This document shows, piece after piece, positions 36,111 to 50,055 of a DNA stretch of 64,000 bases. The notes under the pieces were generated by a model, which saw only the letters and a program-made list of their open reading frames with translations, made no database searches and had not been told where the DNA came from. The stretch is taken from positions 10,230,001 through 10,294,000 of the forward strand of contig CM082598.2 in assembly GCA_040954595.2 (NCBI GenBank), given 5' to 3'. This stretch comes from Balanoglossus misakiensis (taxonomy: Eukaryota; Hemichordata). Position numbers and translations under genes: made by a program. Each line of letters opens with the position of its first letter. Positions within the stretch are counted from its first letter, which is position 1.

Positions 36111-39100
36111 CCAATCACACCAAAGTATTGCAAGCTGGGCATCTATGCAAGAATTCACAAAAGGTTATCATTCCTGAATTTGACTTGCAACAGTAGTTCG
36201 ATAGTTAGCCAAATTTCACTGTAACATGTCACTTGTGGTCAGTCTTGACTGGTGTAGCATGCTGGCCTGGTATGCCTTACCCATTCCAGACACCTGGTAC
36301 CACCACTTAAAAGTGGTTCAAGATGATCCTGTTGACATTATCATTCTTTCTCATATTTTTGGACATGGTAATTAGCTTACCTTGAATGATATTGATTATT
36401 GGACCTGATTTGATGCCCTATTTATCTCATTTTCAAATTTCAGACAAATGGCCATGATTTCAGCCGCTTTGAAAGGACGCGTTCATTTGACGTTTCCCGA
36501 GTTCTGATCTCGCCACCACCTTCTCTTCTCGCACATTCTCGGCTTATTGGAGTTGCTTCAACCGTACGTCTTCCAGCAGGATACAGAACTGCTACACACA
36601 ACAATGACATCTTATTTCCACCTCATCAGGGTAAGAACTCACTACACAATTATATAGTCCTGTAGCCTTTTCATGGCCATCACAAACATTTTAACTATTA
36701 ATGCTTTTGCTTAAACTATGACTGCATTGATATACCAAGGGGAACCCCGGTAAAATGACTGAGTAACCACGGTAACATTTACCTTGGTACCGCACAGTAT
36801 GCATATGAGTACAATGTATGTGTGTTAACGTAGTTGGAAAGGCTATTTTTGAAGCAAATTCTCTCAATGTTTGTGAATTTATTTTCACAAGTTAGAATAA
36901 AGACAATGACTTGAAATTTGCAGCATGTATTCTTAACAAACTAAAAAGTGAGGGAAAAATATGACTGTAAAAATATCTGCTAAAATTATGAAATTTGATA
37001 TGCCTAAATATAAATATTCATAATTTTACAAAATATTGATTGAATCTTGACATGTTTTCACAAATGATTGAATAATTTGTATTCATTTTAATATTAAGCA
37101 ACCCCTCAAGCAATGTACGGGACATTTTCAGCATAAACTTATTTTTTTCAAAGTTATCACTCAGGAAAACACAGTTTTTGTTGATATTTTGTAAACAACT
37201 TTAACGTGCTGCCAAAACACAACGGGAAAACTTATGAAAAAACTGTCCCGTAAAATTGTTCTTTGGGATGTCCCGAGCCTTTCCTGAAAGTTTCATGATA
37301 AAAAAAATATCTGGCATACCAATTCAATCACAAATAAAAACCATTACATTATGGCGAAGGGCAGAAAAGTAGCGAAATACGCAAAGTTTAGCGGCAGTTC
37401 ACGGCGAAGGATCGCATTTATCTGGGTCAAATGCTTCTCCGCTGGCCTTTTGGGTTCCCTAGAAATGCAAAAATGTCCATAATTTGGCAGCCTTTAATAA
37501 ACAAGCAAGGTTATCTATCGCTGAAAATTGCAAGAATCAGTGTTGCAAGTTACATTTAAATGCCCTTGGCTAGGGGAACCCGTCCTTGTGTGCATAGCCT
37601 AGGAGAAGTCTTCCCCTAGAGGGCGCTCAAAGAAGGCTCCCTAGCTTCCTTGCCAGATGTATGAAATTAGGTATCATAAAGCCAGCCATATCTTGTTACA
37701 CGTTTATTGCCCCGAATTTTTCATGAGTTTAATTTTTCTCTAATACATTTCTAGATATAAATTCGGTGTTTTTAAATGAAATTTTAACTGACGCCCTAGC
37801 CTTTCCAACTACCTTAATGTATATGCATCGTGTATGCCTATCCGTAAACTCATTTAAATGGACCACCATGTTGTACCATACTGTTGAAAAAGGCAGCTAC
37901 ATGTATTGGAGCTTTAGTAATAATTGAAATACATGTAATGTGGAACAATTCTTCCTTTTCGTATACTGATTACCGCTTACTCCATGTTTACATAGTGATC
38001 TGTGTAACTACTACCCTGACCTGCCAGCGTCGCACTGCCCAGCAGAAGTGCCAAGGATTCCCAGGCCAATGTCACTATGGCAACCCAGGTCTCAAGGGGG
38101 TCAAGCATGGGTGCATTCAATGGTATGGCCTCCTCATCGACCTCGGCCCACTGGTCAAAGTAGGACGTCACACCACTCAAAATGAAGCTGGGTTCCGACA
38201 GTAGTCTTGAAGGTGAATTTTTCATTCCTTATTTTTGCAGAACATGTATTTAATGCACTTGTCACTATTGCAAAAAGTAAGCGTTCACAAAATTTATGTC
38301 CAAATGTGCAAGAATCCTGTGTTTGAGTCAAGCTGAATAGCCAGAATACATGTCAAACATAAGTCTACCACAGGGCGCCCTACATGTCATCTGATAATTC
38401 TATGGAGATTCAACCTCATTGCTGGATATGCCATGGGCACTCAAGTGAAAAAGTTTGTAAAGGCTGCCGACAAGCACTATTACGTACTCAACCCAGTCTA
38501 TTGTCTCATTTTGATCATCGACGAATGGTATGACTTGCAACAGACATAATTATTAATGAGTATGAATTTTAATAAGCAATCTGTACTCTTATCTGGGCAG
38601 AATCCTGAGCCTGCAAACCAGATTAAATTTGACAGAAACTACATCAAAGTCGGTGCAGATTTGAGAGGTGGTTGTTGTCTGTTTTTTTACAGAGATACTT
38701 GAAGGGCTTCAAGAATTGGACGACATTTCCAAACGGAAAGTGGATATCTTGCATTATTTCACGGTAAGTTTACTCTGAAGTTTTGTCACTTTCACAGCCA
38801 AGACTTGGTTCAGTTCCAAAGCTTGAGTGATTCGGGCATTGCTTGAAGACCTGCATAAGTGTCATTTGAGAGTTCTGAATTCAACAAAACCACTAACCAA
38901 AGTTTTCCTTAGAAACTAGGAATATTGTAAGTGAAATTCAATTGAATCATGTGGCTGTCGAACATTGGTCCCAACAATAACGACAAACACAATACGATAG
39001 AATTTTTACTCAATGACTTTCTGGCCTCATTTTCGCATCGTCTTGGAAGGGCAAATGAAAAAGGCATATCGATTATTGGTACTCCACTTATTAGACTTTC

Positions 39101-39420
39101 CACTGTTTGTCAACAGCACTGCCAAGGAACTCCTGCCAGCCATCATTGATTGTCTGGATAGTAGTGCCCAGAGTGTCGTCAATGTAGCTTTACAACATCT
39201 ACGCAAAACAAAACCCTTTTTTTTTTGGCCTATCTTAATATATTTGTTTATTTCAGTGCTATGAGCAATACTCCGTTGCGTATACTGTCAGAGATGTATC
39301 TGCAACAACTCGATTTAATTCAGAAATTTGCGAAAACAAAATGAATGATGCCAACATTGCGCTCCGAAAAATAGCAACATCTCATCCGACATTGTTACTC
39401 AGGTAAGCAAATAAGTATGT
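36111..39420 (+). pseudogene. INTS1: Unit 13, INTS1 pseudogene fragment with TTAA element
   Basis: Short A-family unit, TGA at 36505-36507, with the 985-bp element. It shares GTGGTTG (near 38668), CCTATCTT (near 39230) and GCGTATACTG (near 39279) with unit 3 and not with units 11 or 12. Confidence 0.8.
36825..37817. mobile_element. 985-bp TTAA element, copy 4
   Basis: Element 36829-37813, flanked by TTAA at 36825-36828 and 37814-37817, same site as the other copies. Confidence 0.85.
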
Positions 39421-41681
39421 CCAATCACACCAAAGTATTGCAAGCTGGGCATCTATGCAAGAATTCACAAAAGGTTATCATTCCTGAATTTGACTTGCAA
39501 CAGTAGTTCGATAGTTAGCCAAATTTCACTGTAACATGTCATTTGTGGTCAGTCTTGACTGGTGTAGCATGCTGGCCTGGTATGCCTTACCCATTCCAGA
39601 CACCTGGTACCACCACTTAAAAGTGGTTCAAGATGATCCTGTTGACATTATCATTCTTTCTCATATTTTTGGACATGGTAATTAGCTTACCTTGAATGAT
39701 ATTGATTATTGGACCTGATTTGATGCCCTATTTATCTCATTTTCAAATTTCAGACAAATGGCCATGATTTCAGCCGCTTTGAAAGGACGCGTTCATTTGA
39801 CGTTTCCCGAGTTCTGATCTCGCCACCACCTTCTCTTCTTCTCGCACATTCTCGGCTTTTTCAACCTCATCAGGGTAAGAACTCACTACACAATTACCGG
39901 GCTATAGTCCTGTAGCCTTTTCACGGCCATCACAAACATTTTAACTATTAACGCTTTTGCTTAAATTATGACTGCATTGATATACCAAGGGGAACCCCGG
40001 TAAAATGACTGAGTAACCACGGTAACATTTACCTTGGTACCGCACAGTATGCATATGAGTACAATGTATGTGTGTTAATGTATATGCATCGTGTATGCCT
40101 ATCCGTAAACTCATTTAAATGGACCACCATGTTGTACCATACTGTTGAAAAAGGCAGCTACATGTATTGGAGCTTTAGTAATAATTGAAATACATGTAAT
40201 GTGGAACAATTCTTCCTTTTCGTATACTGATTACCGCTTACTCCATGTTTACATAGTGATCTGTGTAACTACTACCCTGACCTGCCTGCGTCGCACTGCC
40301 CAGCAGAAGTGCCAAGGATTCCCAGGCCAATGTCACTATGGCAACCCAGGTCTCAAGGGGGTCAAGCATGGGTGCATTCAATGGTATGGCCTCCTCATCG
40401 ACCTCGGCCCACTGGTCAAAGTAGGACGTCACACCACTCAAAATGAAACTGGGTTCCGACAGTAGTCTTGAAGGTGAATTTTTCATTCCTTATTTTTGCA
40501 GAACATGTATTTAATGCACTTGTCACTATTGCAAAAAGTAAGCGTTCACAAAATTTATGTCCAAATGTGCAAGAATCCTGTGTTTGAGTCAAGCTGAATA
40601 GCCAGAATACATGTCAAACATAAGTCTACCACAGGGCGCCCTACATGTCATCTGATAATTCTATGGAGATTCAACCTCATTGCTGGATATGCCATGGGCA
40701 CTCAAGTGAAAAAGTTTGTAAAGGCTGCCGACAAGCACTATTACGTACTCAACCCAGTCTATTGTCTCATTTTGATCATCGACGAATGGTATGACTTGCA
40801 ACAGACATAATTATTAATGAGTATGAATTTTAATAAGCAATCTGTACTCTTATCTGGGCAGAATCCTGAGCCTGCAAACCAGATTAAATTTGACAGAAAC
40901 TACATCAAAGTCGGTGCAGATTTGAGAGGTTGTTGTTGTCTGTTTTTTTACAGAGATACTTGAAGGGCTTCAAGAATTGGACGACATTTCCAAACGGAAA
41001 GTGGATATCTTGCATTATTTCACGGTAAGTTTACTCTGAAGTTTTGTCACTTTCACAGCCAAGACTTGGTTCAGTTCCAAAGCTTGAGTGACTTGGGCAT
41101 TGCTTGAAGACCTGCATAAGTGTCATTTGAGAGTTCTGAATTCAACAAAACCACTAACCAAAGTTTTCCTTAGAAACTAGGAATATTGTAAGTGAAATTC
41201 AATTGAATCATCTGGCTGTCGAACATTGGTCCCAACAATAACGACAAACACAATACGATAGAATTTTTACTCAATGACTTTCTGGCCTCATTTTCGCATC
41301 GTCTTGGAAGGGCAAATGAAAAAGGCATATCGATTATTGGTACTCCTCTTATTAGACTTTCCACTGTTTGTCAACAGCACTGCCAAGGAACTCCTGCCAG
41401 CCATCATTGATTGTCTGGATAGTAGTGCCCAGAGTGTCGTCAATGTAGCTTTACAACATCTACGCAAAACAAAACCCTTTTTTTTTTGGCCTAACTTAAT
41501 ATATTTGTTTATTTCAGTGCTATGAGCAATACTCCGTTGCGTTTACTGTCAGAGATGTATCTGCAACAACTCGATTTAATTCAGAAATTTGCGAAAACAA
41601 AATGAATGATGCCAACATTGCGCTCCGAAAAATAGCAACATCTCATCCGACATTGTTACTCAGGTAAGCAAATAAGTATGT
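39421..41681 (+). pseudogene. INTS1: Unit 14, INTS1 pseudogene fragment with exon c deletion
   Basis: Counterpart of unit 4: short, ~70-bp deletion in exon c, CTGCCTGCG at the missing 23-bp block, ATC in place of ATG near 41210. TGA at 39815-39817. Private changes are TTAAATTATG near 39961 and CTCCTCTTA in exon f near 41343. Confidence 0.8.
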
Positions 41682-44415
41682 CCAATCACACCAAAGTATT
41701 GCAAGCTGGGCATCTATGCAAGAATTCACAAAAGGTTATCATTCCTGAATTTGACTTGCAACAGTAGTTCGATAGTTAGCCAAATTTCACTGTAACATGT
41801 CATTTGTGGTCAGTCTTGACTGGTGTAGCATGCTGGCCTGGTATGCCTTACCCATTCCAGACACCTGGTACCACCACTTAAAAGTGGTTCAAGATGATCC
41901 TGTTGACATTATCATTCTTTCTCATATTTTTGGACATGGTAATTAGCTTACCTTGAATGATATTGATTATTGGACCTGATTTGATGCCCTATTTATCTCA
42001 TTTTCAAATTTCAGACAAATGGCCATGATTTCAGCCGCTTTGAAAGGACGCGTTCATTTGACGTTTCCCGAGTTCTGATCTCGCCACCACCTTCTCTTCT
42101 TCTCGCACATTCTCGGCTTTTTCAACCTCATCAGGGTAAGAACTCACTACACAATTACCGGGCTATAGTCCTGTAGCCTTTTCACGGCCATCACAAACAT
42201 TTTAACTATTAACGCTTTTGCTTAAACTATGACTGCATTGATATACCAAGGGGAACCCCGGTAAAATGACTGAGTAACCACGGTAACATTTACCTTGGTA
42301 CCGCACAGTATGCATATGAGTACAATGTATGTGTGTTAATGTATATGCATCGTGTATGCCTATCCGTAAACTCATTTAAATGGACCACCATGTTGTACCA
42401 TACTGTTGAAAAAGGCAGCTACATGTATTGGAGCTTTAGTAATAATTGAAATACATGTAATGTGGAACAATTCTTCCTTTTCGTATACTGATTACCGCTT
42501 ACTCCATGTTTACATAGTGATCTGTGTAACTACTACCCTGACCTGCCTGCGTCGCACTGCCCAGCAGAAGTGCCAAGGATTCCCAGGCCAATGTCACTAT
42601 GGCAACCCAGGTCTCAAGGGGGTCAAGCATGGGTGCATTCAATGGTATGGCCTCCTCATCGACCTCGGCCCACTGGTCAAAGTAGGACGTCACACCACTC
42701 AAAATGAAACTGGGTTCCGACAGTAGTCTTGAAGGTGAATTTTTCATTCCTTATTTTTGCAGAACATGTATTTAATGCACTTGTCACTATTGCAAAAAGT
42801 AAGCGTTCACAAAATTTATGTCCAAATGTGCAAGAATCCTGTGTTTGAGTCAAGCTGAATAGCCAGAATACATGTCAAACATAAGTCTACCACAGGGCGC
42901 CCTACATGTCATGTGATAATTCTATGGAGATTCAACCTCATTGCTGGATATGCCATGGGCACTCAAGTGAAAAAGTTTGTAAAGGCTGCCGACAAGCACT
43001 ATTACGTACTCAACCCAGTCTATTGTCTCATTTTGATCATCGACGAATGGTATGACTTGCAACAGACATAATTATTAATGAGTATGAATTTTAATAAGCA
43101 ATCTGTACTCTTATCTGGGCAGAATCCTGAGCCTGCAAACCAGATTAAATTTGACAGAAACTACATCAAAGTCGGTGCAGATTTGAGAGGTTGTTGTTGT
43201 TTTTTTACAGAGATACTTGAAGGGCTTCAAGAATTGGACGACATTTCCAAACGGAAAGTGGATATCTTGCATTATTTCACGGTAAGTTTACTCTGAAGTT
43301 TTGTCACTTTCACAGCCAAGACTTGGTTCAGTTCCAAAGCTTGAGTGATTCGGGCATTGCTTGAAGACCTGCATAAGTGTCATTTGAGAGTTCTGAATTC
43401 AACAAAACCACTAACCAAAGTTTTCCTTAGAAACTAGGAATATTGTAAGTGAAATTCAATTGAATCATGTGGCTGTCGAACATTGGTCCCAACAATAACG
43501 ACGAACACAATACGATAGAATTTTTACTCAATGACTTTCTGGCCTCATTTTCGCATCGTCTTGGAAGGGCAAATGAAAAAGGCATATCGATTATTGGTAC
43601 TCCACTTATTAGACTTTCCACTGTTTGTCAACAGCACTGCCAAGGAACTCCTGCCAGCCATCATTGATTGTCTGGATAGTAGTGCCCAGAGTGTCGTCAA
43701 TGTAGCTTTACAACATCTACGCAAAACAAAACTCTTTTTTTTTTGGCCTAACTTAATATATTTGTTTATTTCAGTGCTATGAGCAATACTCCGTTGCGTT
43801 TACTGTCAGAGATGTATCTGCAACAACTCGATTTAATTCAGAGTGTCAGAAAAAGTGACTTGCTGGTCAAGAATGCAAACAGTGTCAGTCAGAGTGTCAC
43901 ACAGGTGAGAGATTTTTTCTTTTTTTTTTACACACGGGTTAGACGTGGGCATTGCAGAGAGGGCAGCACCAATTTCATAAATGTGCGTAGCAGTAAATAC
44001 AGACTGCCTTTGCTTCCTTCCATATTTCATGCACACCGTGTAAGTAGACTTTACCTAATTGTGTCCCTTCTTTTCACCCAATTTTCTGTCTTTTCCTGAT
44101 CTCCAACACAGACTATGGTTGCCACCATCTTGTCTGTTGTTAGGACAGCACACTGCCTTATTGTGTTGACTGTGTGCAGTTTTTGTAACCAGAGCCTCTT
44201 GTTTGACACATGCGGGTAAGACGATTGTCACCCTTTAAGTGTCTTGGTTGATATTTGTTTCAGTTCAATGTGTTGACCCACAGTTTATTGTTGACGTTGG
44301 CCGCAACAAAAGCTGGACGAAATTGCGAAAACAAAATGAATGATGCCAACATTGCGCTCCGAAAAATAGCAACATCTCATCCGACATTGTTACTCAGGTA
44401 AGCAAATAAGTATGT
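41682..44415 (+). pseudogene. INTS1: Unit 15, A/B recombinant INTS1 pseudogene fragment
   Basis: Counterpart of unit 5, with the same length (2,734 bp), the same ~70-bp exon c deletion, and the same switch from A-family to B-family variants between about 42550 and 42911. TGA at 42076-42078. Exons a and b are complete. Confidence 0.8.
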
Positions 44416-47235
44416 CCAATCACACCAAAGTATTGCAAGCTGGGCATCTATGCAAGAATTCACAAAAGGTTATCATTCCTGAATTTGACTTGCAACAGTA
44501 GTTCGATAGTTAGCCAAATTTCACTGTAACATGTCACTTGTGGTCAGTCTTGACTGGTGGAGCATGCTGGCCTGGTATGCCTTACCCATTCCAGACACCT
44601 GGTACCACCACTTAAAAGTGGTTCAAGATGATCCTGTTGACATTATCATTCTTTCTCATATTTTTGGACATGGTAATTAGCTTACCTTGAATGATATTGA
44701 TTATTGGACCTGATTTGATGCCCTATTTATCTCATTTTCAAATTTCAGACAAATGGCCATGATTTCAGCCGCTTTGAAAGGACGCGTTCATTTGACGTTT
44801 CCCGAGTTCTGATCTCGCCTCCACCGTCTCTTCTTCTCGCACATTCTCGGCTTATTGGAGTTGCTTCAACCGTACGTCTTCCAGCAGGATACAGAACTGC
44901 TACACACAACAATGACATCTTATTTCCACCTCATCAGGGTAAGAACTCACTACACAATTATATAGTCCTGTAGCCTTTTCATGGCCATCACAAACATTTT
45001 AACTATTAACGCTTTTGCTTAAACTATGACTGCATTGATATACCAAGGGGAACCCCGGTAAAATGACTGAGTAACCACGGTAACATTTACCTTGGTACCG
45101 CACAGTATGCATATGAGTACAATGTATGTGTGTTCATGTATATGCATTGTGTATGCCTATCCGAAAACTCATTTAAATGGACCATTATGTTGTACCATAC
45201 TGTTGAAAAAGGGCGCTACATGTATTGGAGCTTTAGTAATAATTGAAATACATGTAATGTGGAACAATTCTTCCTTTTTGTATACTGATTACCGCTTACT
45301 CCATGTTTACATAGTGATATGTGTAACTACTACCCTGACCTGTCCATATTTGAAGGCCCTAGTTGCCAGCGTCGCACTGCCCAGCAGAAGTGCCAAGGAT
45401 TCCCAGGCCAATGTCACTATGGCAACCCAGGTCTCAAGGGGGTCAAGCATGGGTGCATTCAATGGTATGGCCTCCTCATCGACCTCGGCCCACTGGTCAA
45501 AGTAGGACGTCACACCACTCAAAATGAAACTGGGTTCCGACAGTAGTCTTGAAGGTGAATTTTTCATTCCTTATTTTTGCAGAACATGTATTTAATGCAC
45601 TTGTCACTATTGCAAAAAGTAAGCGTTCACAAAATTTATGTCCAAATGTGCAAGAATCCTGTGTTTGAGTCAAGCTGAATAGCCAGAATACATGTCAAAC
45701 ATAAGTCTACCACAGGGCGCCCTACATGTCATGTGATAATTCTATGGAGATTCAACCTCATTGCTGGATATGCCATGGGCACTCAAGTGAAAAAGTTTGT
45801 AAAGGCTGCCGACAAGCACTATTACGTACTCAACCCAGTCTATTGTCTCATTTTGATCATCGACGAATGGTATGACTTGCAACAGACATAATTATTAATG
45901 AGTATGAATTTTAATAAGCAATCTGTACTCTTATCTGGGCAGAATCCTGAGCCTGCAAACCAGATTAAATTTGACAGAAACTACATCAAAGTCGGTGCAG
46001 ATTTGAGAGGTTGTTGTTGTTTTTTTACAGAGATACTTGAAGGGCTTCAAGAATTGGACGACATTTCCAAACGGAAAGTGGATATCTTGCATTATTTCAC
46101 GGTAAGTTTACTCTGAAGTTTTGTCACTTTCACAGCCAAGACTTGGTTCAGTTCCAAAGCTTGAGTGACTTGGGCATTGCTTGAAGACCTGCATAAGTGT
46201 CATTTGAGAGTTCTGAATTCAACAAAACCACTAACCAAAGTTTTCCTTAGAAACTAGGAATATTGTAAGTGAAATTCAATTGAATCATGTGGCTGTCGAA
46301 CATTGGTCCCAACAATAACGACGAACACAATACGATAGAATTTTTACTCAATGACTTTCTGGCCTCATTTTCGCATCGTCTTGGAAGGGCAAATGAAAAA
46401 GGCATATCGATTATTGGTACTCCACTTATTAGACTTTCCACTGTTTGTCAACAGCACTGCCAAGGAACTCCTGCCAGCCATCATTGATTGTCTGGATAGT
46501 AGTGCCCAGAGTGTCGTCAATGTAGCTTTACAACATCTACGCAAAACAAAACTCTTTTTTTTTTGGCCTAACTTAATATATTTGTTTATTTCAGTGCTAT
46601 GAGCAATACTCCGTTGCGTTTACTGTCAGAGATGTATCTGCAACAACTCGATTTAATTCAGAGTGTCAGAAAAAGTGACTTGCTGGTCAAGAATGCAAAC
46701 AGTGTCAGTCAGAGTGTCACACAGGTGAGAGATTTTTTCTTTTTTTTTTACACACGGGTTAGACGTGGGCATTGCAGAGAGGGCAGCACCAATTTCATAA
46801 ATGTGCGTAGCAGTAAATACAGACTGCCTTTGCTTCCTTCCATATTTCATGCACACCGTGTAAGTAGACTTTACCTAATTGTGTCCCTTCTTTTCACCCA
46901 ATTTTCTGTCTTTTCCTGATCTCCAACACAGACTATGGTTGCCACCATCTTGTCTGTTGTTAGGACAGCACACTGCCTTATTGTGTTGACTGTGTGCAGT
47001 TTTTGTAACCAGAGCCTCTTGTTTGACACATGCGGGTAAGACGATTGTCACCCTTTAAGTGTCTTGGTTGATATTTGTTTCAGTTCAATGTGTTGACCCA
47101 CAGTTTATTGTTGACGTTGGCCGCAACAAAAGCTGGACGAAATTGCGAAAACAAAATGAATGATGCCAACATTGCGCTCCGAAAAATAGCAACATCTCAT
47201 CCGACATTGTTACTCAGGTAAGCAAATAAGTATGT
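44416..47235 (+). pseudogene. INTS1: Unit 16, INTS1 pseudogene fragment (B family)
   Basis: Plain 2,820-bp B unit, TGA at 44810-44812. It corresponds to unit 6 but has an empty TTAA site, so the 1.3-kb element entered unit 6 after the two halves of the array separated. Block d has the GTTCCGACAG version. Confidence 0.8.
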
Positions 47236-50055
47236 CCAATCACACCAAAGTATTGCAAGCTGGGCATCTATGCAAGAATTCACAAAAGGTTATCATTCCT
47301 GAATTTGACTTGCAACAGTAGTTCGATAGTTAGCCAAATTTCACTGTAACATGTCACTTGTGGTCAGTCTTGACTGGTGGAGCATGCTGGCCTGGTATGC
47401 CTTACCCATTCCAGACACCTGGTACCACCACTTAAAAGTGGTTCAAGATGATCCTGTTGACATTATCATTCTTTCTCATATTTTTGGACATGGTAATTAG
47501 CTTACCTTGAATGATATTGATTATTGGACCTGATTTGATGCCCTATTTATCTCATTTTCAAATTTCAGACAAATGGCCATGATTTCAGCCGCTTTGAAAG
47601 GACGCGTTCATTTGACGTTTCCCGAGTTCTGATCTCGCCTCCACCGTCTCTTCTTCTCGCACATTCTCGGCTTATTGGAGTTGCTTCAACCGTACGTCTT
47701 CCAGCAGGATACAGAACTGCTACACACAACAATGACATCTTATTTCCACCTCATCAGGGTAAGAACTCACTACACAATTATATAGTCCTGTAGCCTTTTC
47801 ATGGCCATCACAAACATTTTAACTATTAACGCTTTTGCTTAAACTATGACTGCATTGATATACCAAGGGGAACCCCGGTAAAATGACTGAGTAACCACGG
47901 TAACATTTACCTTGGTACCGCACAGTATGCATATGAGTACAATGTATGTGTGTTCATGTATATGCATTGTGTATGCCTATCCGAAAACTCATTTAAATGG
48001 ACCATTATGTTGTACCATACTGTTGAAAAAGGGCGCTACATGTATTGGAGCTTTAGTAATAATTGAAATACATGTAATGTGGAACAATTCTTCCTTTTTG
48101 TATACTGATTACCGCTTACTCCATGTTTACATAGTGATATGTGTAACTACTACCCTGACCTGTCCATATTTGAAGGCCCTAGTTGCCAGCGTCGCACTGC
48201 CCAGCAGAAGTGCCAAGGATTCCCAGGCCAATGTCACTATGGCAACCCAGGTCTCAAGGGGGTCAAGCATGGGTGCATTCAATGGTATGGCCTCCTCATC
48301 GACCTCGGCCCACTGGTCAAAGTAGGACGTCACACCACTCAAAATGAAACTGGGTTCCGACAGTAGTCTTGAAGGTGAATTTTTCATTCCTTATTTTTGC
48401 AGAACATGTATTTAATGCACTTGTCACTATTGCAAAAAGTAAGCGTTCACAAAATTTATGTCCAAATGTGCAAGAATCCTGTGTTTGAGTCAAGCTGAAT
48501 AGCCAGAATACATGTCAAACATAAGTCTACCACAGGGCGCCCTACATGTCATGTGATAATTCTATGGAGATTCAACCTCATTGCTGGATATGCCATGGGC
48601 ACTCAAGTGAAAAAGTTTGTAAAGGCTGCCGACAAGCACTATTACGTACTCAACCCAGTCTATTGTCTCATTTTGATCATCGACGAATGGTATGACTTGC
48701 AACAGACATAATTATTAATGAGTATGAATTTTAATAAGCAATCTGTACTCTTATCTGGGCAGAATCCTGAGCCTGCAAACCAGATTAAATTTGACAGAAA
48801 CTACATCAAAGTCGGTGCAGATTTGAGAGGTTGTTGTTGTTTTTTTACAGAGATACTTGAAGGGCTTCAAGAATTGGACGACATTTCCAAACGGAAAGTG
48901 GATATCTTGCATTATTTCACGGTAAGTTTACTCTGAAGTTTTGTCACTTTCACAGCCAAGACTTGGTTCAGTTCCAAAGCTTGAGTGACTTGGGCATTGC
49001 TTGAAGACCTGCATAAGTGTCATTTGAGAGTTCTGAATTCAACAAAACCACTAACCAAAGTTTTCCTTAGAAACTAGGAATATTGTAAGTGAAATTCAAT
49101 TGAATCATGTGGCTGTCGAACATTGGTCCCAACAATAACGACGAACACAATACGATAGAATTTTTACTCAATGACTTTCTGGCCTCATTTTCGCATCGTC
49201 TTGGAAGGGCAAATGAAAAAGGCATATCGATTATTGGTACTCCACTTATTAGACTTTCCACTGTTTGTCAACAGCACTGCCAAGGAACTCCTGCCAGCCA
49301 TCATTGATTGTCTGGATAGTAGTGCCCAGAGTGTCGTCAATGTAGCTTTACAACATCTACGCAAAACAAAACTCTTTTTTTTTTGGCCTAACTTAATATA
49401 TTTGTTTATTTCAGTGCTATGAGCAATACTCCGTTGCGTTTACTGTCAGAGATGTATCTGCAACAACTCGATTTAATTCAGAGTGTCAGAAAAAGTGACT
49501 TGCTGGTCAAGAATGCAAACAGTGTCAGTCAGAGTGTCACACAGGTGAGAGATTTTTTCTTTTTTTTTTACACACGGGTTAGACGTGGGCATTGCAGAGA
49601 GGGCAGCACCAATTTCATAAATGTGCGTAGCAGTAAATACAGACTGCCTTTGCTTCCTTCCATATTTCATGCACACCGTGTAAGTAGACTTTACCTAATT
49701 GTGTCCCTTCTTTTCACCCAATTTTCTGTCTTTTCCTGATCTCCAACACAGACTATGGTTGCCACCATCTTGTCTGTTGTTAGGACAGCACACTGCCTTA
49801 TTGTGTTGACTGTGTGCAGTTTTTGTAACCAGAGCCTCTTGTTTGACACATGCGGGTAAGACGATTGTCACCCTTTAAGTGTCTTGGTTGATATTTGTTT
49901 CAGTTCAATGTGTTGACCCACAGTTTATTGTTGACGTTGGCCGCAACAAAAGCTGGACGAAATTGCGAAAACAAAATGAATGATGCCAACATTGCGCTCC
50001 GAAAAATAGCAACATCTCATCCGACATTGTTACTCAGGTAAGCAAATAAGTATGT
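47236..50055 (+). pseudogene. INTS1: Unit 17, INTS1 pseudogene fragment (B family)
   Basis: Plain 2,820-bp B unit, TGA at 47630-47632, nearly indistinguishable from unit 16 by eye (GTTCCGACAG, CATGTGATAA, GAGAGGGCAG). Confidence 0.8.
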